Positions 14,049 to 19,725 of a DNA stretch of 19,725 nt are shown here, in pieces. The stretch is taken from the NCBI GenBank assembly GCA_958448395.1, contig CAUDDP010000040.1:1-19725 (forward strand), written 5' to 3'. Source of the DNA: an uncultured Oscillospiraceae bacterium. Lineage in GTDB: Bacteria > Bacillota > Clostridia > Oscillospirales > Ruminococcaceae. Each line of letters starts with the position of its first letter. Position 1 is the first letter of the stretch. The notes beneath the pieces were generated by a model, which was given only the letters and a program-made list of their open reading frames with translations, was not told the origin of the DNA and did no database searches. The translations under genes were made by a program, and so were the position numbers.

Positions 14049-15617
14049 ATGAAAAAGATTTGTAAGAAGGCAGCCTTCATTTTGGCAGCAGTCATTTGTC
14101 TGTTGACAGGAAGTCCGATAGGCGGTTTGTATAACAGCTTATTGAAATTACAATTTACAGTGGGAGCAGCAGAAACTATGACCTATACAGATGTTTTGCA
14201 TGGTGTGCAGCTGGAGTATGCATATTGCTATAGATGGAGCTGGAAAGAGGATGAAATTACAGGCTGTAAAATCACAGGTTGTGATAAAAATGCTGTGTCT
14301 GTAGAAATTCCAACGGAGATAGATGGCGTGGCAGTGACAACAATTGGAGGGAATGTTTTCGAGGGCTGTTCTGCTCTGACTGCTGTCACGATACCAGATA
14401 GTGTAACAACAATCGGGGGGAGTGCTTTCAAGGGCTGTTCTGCTTTGCCTTCTATTACGATACCAGATGGTGTGACAACAATCGGAGCAGCTGCATTCAA
14501 AGGCTGTTCTGCTTTATCTTCTATTACGATACCAGATGGTGTGACAGAAATTGGATGGTTTGCTTTTGAGGATTGCATCTCTTTAACTACAGTTGCCATA
14601 CCAAATAGTGTGACAGAAATCGGGAATCATGCTTTTGAGGATTGTATCTCCTTAACCACAGTTACCATGCCAAACAGTGTAACAAAAATTGGAGGGAGTG
14701 CATTCTCTGGATGTACTGACTTAGCCTCTATTGTCATTTCAAATCGTGTGGCGGAAATTGGAGGGTATGCCTTTTCTGACACACCGTGGCTGAAAGCGAG
14801 ACAAGAAGAAAATCCGCTTGTTGTAGTGAATGGCATTTTAATTGACGGAAAAACTTGTAAGGGGGATGTAGTGATACCGGATGGTGTGGCAGCAATCGGG
14901 GATGCTGCCTTTTCGGGGTGTACTGCTTTGACCGCTGTCACGATACCAGATCGTGTAACAGCCATTGGAAGCTATGCCTTTTCGAGGTGTACCGCTTTGA
15001 CCACTGTGACGATACCAGACAGTGTGACAACTATTGGAAGTTATGCCTTTTCTGATACCCTTTGGCTGAAAGGAAAACAAGCAGAGAATCCGCTTGTTGT
15101 AATCAATGGCATTTTAATTGACGGAACGACTTGTAAGGAAGGTGATGTGGTGATTCCGAGCAGTGTGACGAAAATTGGAGGGGGTGCTTTCGAGAATTGT
15201 AACGCCTTAACCACAGTTACAATACCAGATCGTGTAACAGAAATCGGAAGCAATGCCTTTTGGGGTTGTGCGGCTTTAACTATGGTCACCATAGAAGATC
15301 CGTCCTGCGAGATTCAAGGTGTCATTACGATTCCAGATACCGCAACCCTTTATGGCTACATTGGTTCCACCGCAGAATCTTATGCGAAATGGCACAATCT
15401 AACATTCGTTTCTTTAGATGCAGTGGTGCTGCAAAAGGGTGACCTCAACGGCGACAACAAAATCACCCTCACCGACCTCATTCCCCTCCAAAAATATCTC
15501 CTCCGTCAAACTGCACTCACCACCGAACAATCCGCTCACGCTGACCTGAATGGGGACGATATGATCAATGTCATTGACCTCATACTTCTCAAGCGGACAC
15601 TCCTCACGCTCTCCTAA
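14049..15617 (+). CDS. Secreted BspA-type leucine-rich-repeat protein with C-terminal dockerin
   Basis: This is a 522-residue exported protein. A basic start and hydrophobic core (about 1-22) form a signal peptide, with possible cleavage near AA-ETM at about 41. Residues 84-420 are LRR_5 repeats of about 23 residues with the pattern TIPDSVTTIGGSAFKGCSALT. Two inserts of the form WLK..Q.ENPLVV.NGILIDG (around 246-267 and 338-359) lie 92 residues apart. The C-terminus (464-520) is a dockerin with two calcium loops, GDLNGDNKITLTDL and ADLNGDDMINVIDL, so the protein probably docks onto a scaffoldin cohesin. No catalytic domain is present; binding or adhesion is inferred. The dockerin part uses markedly different codons from the rest. 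AGGAAT lies upstream of the ATG. Confidence 0.92.
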   Translation: MKKICKKAAFILAAVICLLTGSPIGGLYNSLLKLQFTVGAAETMTYTDVLHGVQLEYAYCYRWSWKEDEITGCKITGCDKNAVSVEIPTEIDGVAVTTIGGNVFEGCSALTAVTIPDSVTTIGGSAFKGCSALPSITIPDGVTTIGAAAFKGCSALSSITIPDGVTEIGWFAFEDCISLTTVAIPNSVTEIGNHAFEDCISLTTVTMPNSVTKIGGSAFSGCTDLASIVISNRVAEIGGYAFSDTPWLKARQEENPLVVVNGILIDGKTCKGDVVIPDGVAAIGDAAFSGCTALTAVTIPDRVTAIGSYAFSRCTALTTVTIPDSVTTIGSYAFSDTLWLKGKQAENPLVVINGILIDGTTCKEGDVVIPSSVTKIGGGAFENCNALTTVTIPDRVTEIGSNAFWGCAALTMVTIEDPSCEIQGVITIPDTATLYGYIGSTAESYAKWHNLTFVSLDAVVLQKGDLNGDNKITLTDLIPLQKYLLRQTALTTEQSAHADLNGDDMINVIDLILLKRTLLTLS

Positions 15618-15635
15618 ATCGCTGAAAATCACATC

Positions 15636-15677
15636 TTCGCTGTCGTTCTGTCGTTAAAATGACAGGATGGCAGCGAA
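15636..15677 (+). other. Long G·U-containing RNA hairpin after the LRR-dockerin gene
   Basis: Bases 15636-15652 pair with 15661-15677 over 17 positions around an 8-base loop. Three pairs are G·U (43/70, 45/68, 47/66 in the last two digits) and would become A·C mismatches on the other strand, so the fold belongs to the plus-strand transcript. It begins 19 bases after the stop codon. A runs rather than a U tract follow it, so it is not a textbook terminator and may be a 3' end or stability structure. Confidence 0.7.
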
Positions 15678-15734
15678 AAAAATAAAAAATCCTGTTATAC
15701 AAACCGAAAAAATGCCGATTCCAGCAAAATCGGC

Positions 15735-15763
15735 TTGACAAATGCAGAAAAGTAGAGTAAAAT
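15735..15763 (+). promoter_or_regulatory. Consensus promoter of guaB
   Basis: A perfect TTGACA -35 box (15735-15740), a 17-base spacer and TAAAAT (15758-15763, five of six) form a strong vegetative promoter. Transcription should start near 15770, leaving a leader of about 150 bases before guaB. Confidence 0.85.
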
Positions 15764-15792
15764 AGAAATAATCAAATCAAATACATAATTAC

Positions 15793-15900
15793 AACCGGCA
15801 GCGTGCTTGTCCGGTGTCAAAAAAAGCTGTTTGAGCGTGTTCAGTCCGATTGAATGCCCTTGACAGTTTTTGTGTATCTGGACAAAGGAAAAAACCGGTT
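15793..15900 (+). promoter_or_regulatory. Structured leader RNA of guaB, possible regulatory switch
   Basis: An elongated fold can be drawn: ttgtcc (15807-15812) with ggacaa (15880-15885), 15827-15831 with 15862-15866, and gtgttca (15837-15843) with tgaatgc (15851-15857). A competing helix, accgg (15794-15798) with ccggt (15811-15815), shares two bases with the first. A second copy of the ccggt motif (15895-15899) lies just before the ribosome binding site. This could be a translational switch. It lacks the conserved core of the purine riboswitch as I know it. The pairing is seen; the function is inferred. Confidence 0.4.
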
Positions 15901-15921
15901 CAAAAAATGGAGGGAACCAAA

Positions 15922-17388
15922 ATGGGAATGTGTGAAAAGTTTGGGAAACAGGGTTTGACATTCGATGACGTCCTGCTGATTCCGGCAGAATCCGATGTGA
16001 CACCCAATATGATTGACCTGCGGACAACACTGGCTGGTCACGTTCAGCTGAACACCCCGATTATGACGGCGGCAATGGATACCGTAACAGAAGCGGAAAT
16101 GGCAATTGCCATCGCAAGAGAAGGCGGCATCGGTATCATTCACAAAAATATGACCATCGAACAGCAGGCGGATGAGGTCGATAAGGTGAAGCGTTCAGAA
16201 AACGGCGTTATTGTCAACCCATTCTCTCTGACAGAAGATCGTCTGGTTTCAGATGCAGACGAATTGATGGGCAAATATAAGATTTCCGGTGTTCCGATTG
16301 TAGACCGCACCGGTAAGCTGGTCGGTATTATCACGAACCGGGATATGCGGTTCCTGACAGACTATAGTGCTCCGATTTCCGAAGTGATGACGAAGGAAAA
16401 TCTGATCACTGCCCCAGTTGGCACCACAATGGAAGAAGCACAGAATATTTTGCGTCGGCATAAGATTGAGAAGCTCCCGCTGGTAGATGAAAACGGCTAT
16501 CTCAAGGGACTGATTACCATTAAGGACATTGAAAAGGCAGTGCAGTTTCCGAATTCTGCAAGAGATGAAAAGGGTCGCTTGCTCTGTGGTGCTGCCATCG
16601 GCGTGACAGCAAATGTTGTAGAACGTGCACATGCACTGATTGATGCACAGGCGGATGTGTTGGTATTGGATTCCGCACACGGTCATAGCAAAAATATTAT
16701 GGACTGTCTGCGGAAGGTAAAGGCAGCCTTCCCGAATACCCCGGTGATTGCCGGTAATATTGCCACAGCAGAAGCCGCAGAAGCCCTTATTCAGGCAGGT
16801 GCAGATGCTGTAAAGGTGGGAATCGGACCGGGTTCGATCTGTACCACCCGTGTGGTTGCTGGTATTGGTGTACCACAGATTACAGCTGTTTATGATGTTG
16901 CCTGTGTGGCAAAGAAGTATGGGATTCCGGTGATTGCTGACGGCGGCATCAAGTATTCCGGCGATATTGTCAAGGCTTTGGCAGCTGGTGCAAATGTTGT
17001 CATGCTCGGCTCTCTGCTGGCTGGCTGCGAAGAAGCACCGGGCGAAACCGAAATTTATCAGGGAAGAAGCTTTAAGGTTTACCGTGGTATGGGCAGCTTG
17101 GCAGCGATGGCAAATGGTTCAAAAGACCGGTATTTCCAGGAGGGAGCAAAGAAGCTCGTTCCGGAGGGCGTAGAAGGTCGTGTACCGTACAAGGGGAGCG
17201 TGGCAGACAGTGTGTTCCAGTTGGTCGGCGGCATTCGTTCCGGTATGGGTTACTGTGGCTGCAAGACCATTCCACTGCTGCATGAAAAGGCAAAGTTCGT
17301 ACAAATCACCGGTGCAGGTTTGGTTGAAAGTCATCCGCATGACATTCAGATTACCAAGGAAGCACCGAACTATTCTGCACATGTATAA
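15922..17388 (+). CDS. guaB: IMP dehydrogenase
   Basis: This 488-residue enzyme oxidises IMP to XMP with NAD+, the committed step to GMP, and is the usual length. Two CBS domains (about 95-150 and 153-208) are inserted in the TIM barrel (ITNRDMRF, ITIKDIEKA). The catalytic loop GPGSICTTR contains Cys307, and IADGGIKYSGDIVKALAAGANVVMLGS binds the phosphate. The mobile flap runs through YRGMGSLAAM to EGVEGRVPYKG with its catalytic Arg420. I chose ATG 15922-15924 because GGAGGG lies eight bases upstream; the next in-frame Met two codons later is also possible. It stands alone between its own promoter and terminator, with CBS domains offering allosteric control by nucleotides. Confidence 0.97.
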   Translation: MGMCEKFGKQGLTFDDVLLIPAESDVTPNMIDLRTTLAGHVQLNTPIMTAAMDTVTEAEMAIAIAREGGIGIIHKNMTIEQQADEVDKVKRSENGVIVNPFSLTEDRLVSDADELMGKYKISGVPIVDRTGKLVGIITNRDMRFLTDYSAPISEVMTKENLITAPVGTTMEEAQNILRRHKIEKLPLVDENGYLKGLITIKDIEKAVQFPNSARDEKGRLLCGAAIGVTANVVERAHALIDAQADVLVLDSAHGHSKNIMDCLRKVKAAFPNTPVIAGNIATAEAAEALIQAGADAVKVGIGPGSICTTRVVAGIGVPQITAVYDVACVAKKYGIPVIADGGIKYSGDIVKALAAGANVVMLGSLLAGCEEAPGETEIYQGRSFKVYRGMGSLAAMANGSKDRYFQEGAKKLVPEGVEGRVPYKGSVADSVFQLVGGIRSGMGYCGCKTIPLLHEKAKFVQITGAGLVESHPHDIQITKEAPNYSAHV

Positions 17389-17415
17389 ATCATAAAATTA
17401 TAAGCTATCTGCATT

Positions 17416-17451
17416 CGGACAGTATCGTTTCATCGGTACTGTCCGTTTTTT
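17416..17451 (+). terminator. Rho-independent terminator of guaB
   Basis: A 12-bp stem, cggacagtatcg (17416-17427) with cggtactgtccg (17434-17445), closes a tttcat loop and contains one G·U pair. It is followed by TTTTTTG. It starts 27 bases after the guaB stop. Confidence 0.93.
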
Positions 17452-17535
17452 GTTTTGCAGGAAAAAGAATTTTAGTTTTTGTGATATGATACAAAAAAAG
17501 AACAAAAATTTTGTCTAATTTTAACTTAAAAAGGC

Positions 17536-17564
17536 TTGACAAATCTGGAAAAAATATCTATAAT
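17536..17564 (+). promoter_or_regulatory. Consensus promoter of the right-end dockerin unit
   Basis: A perfect TTGACA (17536-17541), a 17-base spacer and a perfect TATAAT (17559-17564) form a near-ideal promoter. Transcription should begin near 17571. The following stretch, including caaatgcat near 17578-17586, resembles the guaB promoter region at nearly the same spacing. Confidence 0.9.
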
Positions 17565-17575
17565 AAAGTCATAAA

Positions 17576-17605
17576 ATCAAATGCATTGAAAAGATTGCTT
17601 TTGAT
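17576..17605 (+). other. Hairpin at the start of the dockerin leader
   Basis: Bases atcaaatgca (17576-17585) pair with tgcttttgat (17596-17605) at nine of ten positions, with one T·T mismatch and a ten-base loop. It would form at the very 5' end of the transcript, where such stems often protect mRNA. The role is inferred. Confidence 0.5.
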
Positions 17606-17664
17606 GCTGACAAACATTCAGGTATAACAAAACAATTGGCACAACATGAAGGAGGAACGATAAC

Positions 17665-18627
17665 ATGAAAAAAGCAATGATGAAACTGACAGCAAGTATC
17701 GCTGCCGTTACGATGTTATCTTCCCTTTCTGCGTTGTCTGCTCCAGCATTTGCTGCGGAGTATGAGGCAATGCAGGCGGAGGAATACATTGCAACGTTTA
17801 CCGAGGAAAATACATGAAATGTGGCACAGTATTTCTGGGATGCTGGATGGAGTCTGGAAGAGTTGCAATCTCTGATGAAAACCTATCAGATTGGTTGTGA
17901 GAAGTTGGCGGCGGATGAGGAACTGGAAGCAGCCATGCCGATGGCAACTTCTATAGATCCCGACTATGGGAATAATGGATATTTTTCTCAGAAACCTGTT
18001 AGTTCTGACCCGCATTATCTTATGTTAATTACTACCAACGTGAATCAGCACTTAAATTATTATGTCAGACTGAAAGAAGATTATGACGATCCATTTGGAG
18101 ACGATCCAGCACCAGGGGATGTTTTTTCTTTTAATACAGATAATGCCATTTCCTTGAGTGGATATCAACCAGCAATTATGTCATTTAACAATAATGCGAC
18201 GAAAACGTCTTCCATTTTGACCTATACTACACAGTCGTATCCCACAACTCCACTTGCTTGGAGTGCTTTCATGCAAATTCCATTAACGATTGGCGACTAT
18301 GTGGGTGAAGGTGCTCTTACAGAGCATCAATTGTTTAATAGTATTTCAGTCAGACCAAGTGCATCTTCACAAACAGTTGATTGGGATGTGATTGTATATG
18401 GTGATATCAATCACGATGGACGTGCAGATGAAGAGGACTTGGCAATCCTTTCAAATCATGTTGCAAATGATACGAATCTTTGCGAAAAGGAAGAAAAGGC
18501 TTTGTGGGCGTATTCATTTGCACGTTATTCTGCGGATACTGACCACAATGGTATCCTTAATTCCAATGATGTAAGGCTTTATAATCTATTCCTTATGGGA
18601 ACCGTATACCCATATACACATTATTAA
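17665..18627 (+). pseudogene. Secreted dockerin protein interrupted by one in-frame TGA
   Basis: GGAGG lies before ATG 17665. The first 50 residues form a clear signal peptide (hydrophobic core, then APAFA-AEYE near residue 33) and a short mature start. Codon 51 is TGA (17815-17817). The same frame then continues without another stop for 270 codons to TAA 18625-18627. The C-terminus is a dockerin with loops YGDINHDGRADEEDL and ADTDHNGILNSNDV (about residues 243-303 of the joined product). The middle region (about 93-240) is unlike any domain I recognise. A GTG at 17821 could restart translation but lacks a good ribosome site and would remove the signal peptide. TGG to TGA is the simplest origin. 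Other genes here use TGA as a stop, so a different code is unlikely. A sequencing error, recent nonsense or readthrough all remain possible. Confidence 0.75.
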
Positions 18628-18647
18628 AATATAAAGGAGCATAAAAT

Positions 18648-19661
18648 TTGAAAAAACTATTCTGTTTGATATGTACTTTTGTACTTTGTACCATGCAAAT
18701 AATGTCCGTTGGTGCGACCACACAGCCTGTCTCCGCTGCGGCGGAAATTGTAAAGGAAGTAACCTGTATTGGAACAGACGCCTATTATACCATTGATGCC
18801 GACGGGCATATGGTTATCTATGGAAGTGGCGAAATCCAGTTGCGGCAGCCAGTGGAAGAGAACATAACAAATGAAGCGTTGCAGCAATACTGGCAGCAGC
18901 AATCCGAATATGATAGCTTTATCAAAACCAATGTTACCGATCTTACCATTTCAGAAGGGATTACAAATGTAATTATATCTCCCTCTTCCATGCCATTTCA
19001 ATCCCTGCAAACGGTTTCCTTTCCCGATACGTTACAGGTGATTTCCAATCGTTTGTTTTCCGGCTCCCAGTTACAGGCGGTCTTCATTCCAGCCAGTGTA
19101 ACAGAGATTCAATATGGAGCATTCCGTGATTGTATGTCCCTACAAACAGTTACCTTTGCAGAAGATTCTCAGTTAAATGCGATTCTGGAGTTTGCATTCT
19201 GGAATGCACCACTCTCCAATGGGGTACAGCTGCCTGCCAGTTTGCAATATATTGAGCCATTTGCATTTAAAAGTTTATTGGACGAAGGTCGTATGTTTTC
19301 GTTGAGCAGTCAAACGCATTTGTACGATGCTTGTTTCACGGCTGGAAAGGACATCCTTTCCTTTTATGAAACCGGAGATCGGCAGTATATTTACAAGCGT
19401 TCTGAGGGGGATTTGCCCCTTTTGCAACCCTACGGGGATCCAGATCCGCTGATTTGCGGCGATGTCAATCTGGATGGCGGGGTAGATTTGCGGGATGCAA
19501 TTCTGCTGAATAAATTTATGGTTAGAAGGGTCATTTTGACAGCGGATCAGCTGACTGTTTCAGACTGTGACAGCGATGGGGTTTATAGCGATGACGATAT
19601 TACAGCATTGATGCAGTTTCTGACGTTGTTAGCACCATCCCTGCCAATTTCAAAAACATAA
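18648..19661 (+). CDS. Secreted leucine-rich-repeat protein with C-terminal dockerin (TTG start)
   Basis: This 337-residue exported protein starts at TTG, chosen because AAGGAG lies eight bases upstream and the residues that follow form a signal peptide (KKLFCLICTFVLCTMQIMSVGA, cleavage near 22-31). Residues about 95-215 hold divergent BspA-type repeats (LQVISNRLFSGSQLQAVFIPASVTEIQYGAFRDCMSLQTVTF is shown here only in part: SVTEIQYGAFRDC). The C-terminus (270-328) is a dockerin with loops GDVNLDGGVDLRDA and DCDSDGVYSDDDI. It lies 20 bases after the interrupted dockerin gene, with no promoter between, so the two form one transcription unit. Loss of translation upstream could reduce its expression by polarity. 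There is no catalytic domain; a binding or structural role on a cellulosome-like complex is inferred. Confidence 0.9.
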   Translation: MKKLFCLICTFVLCTMQIMSVGATTQPVSAAAEIVKEVTCIGTDAYYTIDADGHMVIYGSGEIQLRQPVEENITNEALQQYWQQQSEYDSFIKTNVTDLTISEGITNVIISPSSMPFQSLQTVSFPDTLQVISNRLFSGSQLQAVFIPASVTEIQYGAFRDCMSLQTVTFAEDSQLNAILEFAFWNAPLSNGVQLPASLQYIEPFAFKSLLDEGRMFSLSSQTHLYDACFTAGKDILSFYETGDRQYIYKRSEGDLPLLQPYGDPDPLICGDVNLDGGVDLRDAILLNKFMVRRVILTADQLTVSDCDSDGVYSDDDITALMQFLTLLAPSLPISKT

Positions 19662-19669
19662 ATAACGTG

Positions 19670-19690
19670 CGTTCGATGAGAGCGTTTTAT
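19670..19690 (+). terminator. Weak terminator-like hairpin within the right repeat
   Basis: Bases cgttc (19670-19674) pair with gagcg (19680-19684), one pair being G·T, around gatga, and TTTTAT follows. It starts eight bases after the stop of the last dockerin gene. The stem is short. The left repeat offers nearly the same arrangement to minus-strand transcripts of the 62-residue gene. Confidence 0.35.
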
Positions 19691-19722
19691 CTGCCGAATG
19701 GCAACTGCGGTCAAGCTGGCTC
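19671..19722. repeat. Right copy of terminal inverted repeat
   Basis: This is the exact reverse complement of bases 1-52. Only three bases follow it in the window. It ends in actgcggtcaagctggctc, and the same 15-base core actgcggtcaagctg ends the repeat array at 6914-6928. That identifies it as an edge of the same repeat family. Confidence 0.9.
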
Positions 19723-19725
19723 AGC

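Noticed and set aside
15780..15921. Known purine (guanine/adenine) riboswitch upstream of guaB.
   Set aside because: The conserved three-way-junction core and loop-loop sequences that I know for that family are absent.
17815..17845. The in-frame TGA in the dockerin gene as a selenocysteine codon, with cagta...tgctg downstream as a SECIS.
   Set aside because: The stem is only five pairs with one G·U and lacks a clear bacterial SECIS loop; a secreted dockerin protein is an unlikely selenoprotein, and TGA is a normal stop in accD, aroE and aroK.
1..19725. The 52-bp terminal inverted repeats could mark a 19.7-kb composite transposon.
   Set aside because: The interior is core metabolism (fatty acid, shikimate, GMP) with no transposase or recombinase, and the same repeat family occurs inside. 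Contig ends at dispersed repeats explain it better.

Overview
The window looks like a chromosomal piece from a low- to mid-GC anaerobic Firmicute of the Ruminococcus type (Oscillospiraceae). The evidence is a Gram-positive style type II fatty acid operon with FabK as its only enoyl reductase, strong AGGAGG-type ribosome binding sites throughout, and three secreted proteins ending in duplicated calcium-loop dockerin modules, two of them with BspA-type leucine-rich repeats. Genus level is an inference; there is no rRNA gene to settle it.

Layout. 1-151 holds one end of a dispersed repeat and nothing else clear. 152-673 holds a divergent pair: a 62-residue protein of unknown function (minus) and a 75-residue XRE-type regulator (plus). 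A palindrome lies between the -35 and -10 boxes of the small gene's promoter. A strong bidirectional terminator (679-724) then separates the regulator from the 3' end of a long minus-strand operon, read from right to left: fabH, fabK, fabG, fabF, accB, fabZ, accC, accD, accA, acpP (9875 down to 753). This covers malonyl-CoA synthesis by acetyl-CoA carboxylase and the whole elongation cycle except FabD. Two structured repeat blocks interrupt the operon, after fabH and after fabG.

Facing it on the plus strand from 10131 is fabD, tightly coupled to aroE, aroK (shikimate pathway) and a small membrane-anchored protein. An amidohydrolase (12872-14029) follows, then a secreted leucine-rich-repeat protein with a C-terminal dockerin (14049-15617). 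guaB (IMP dehydrogenase) has its own consensus promoter, a structured leader and a terminator. The right end carries a second secreted dockerin transcription unit: a dockerin gene broken by one in-frame TGA, followed by an intact leucine-rich-repeat/dockerin protein that starts at TTG.

The two window ends are a perfect 52-bp inverted repeat. It belongs to the same repeat family as the blocks inside the fatty acid operon, which suggests the contig stops at dispersed repeats. I see no defence system, CRISPR array, transposase, tRNA or rRNA. The best candidates for something undescribed are this palindromic repeat family placed just after stop codons, the structured guaB leader, and the small XRE-controlled gene.
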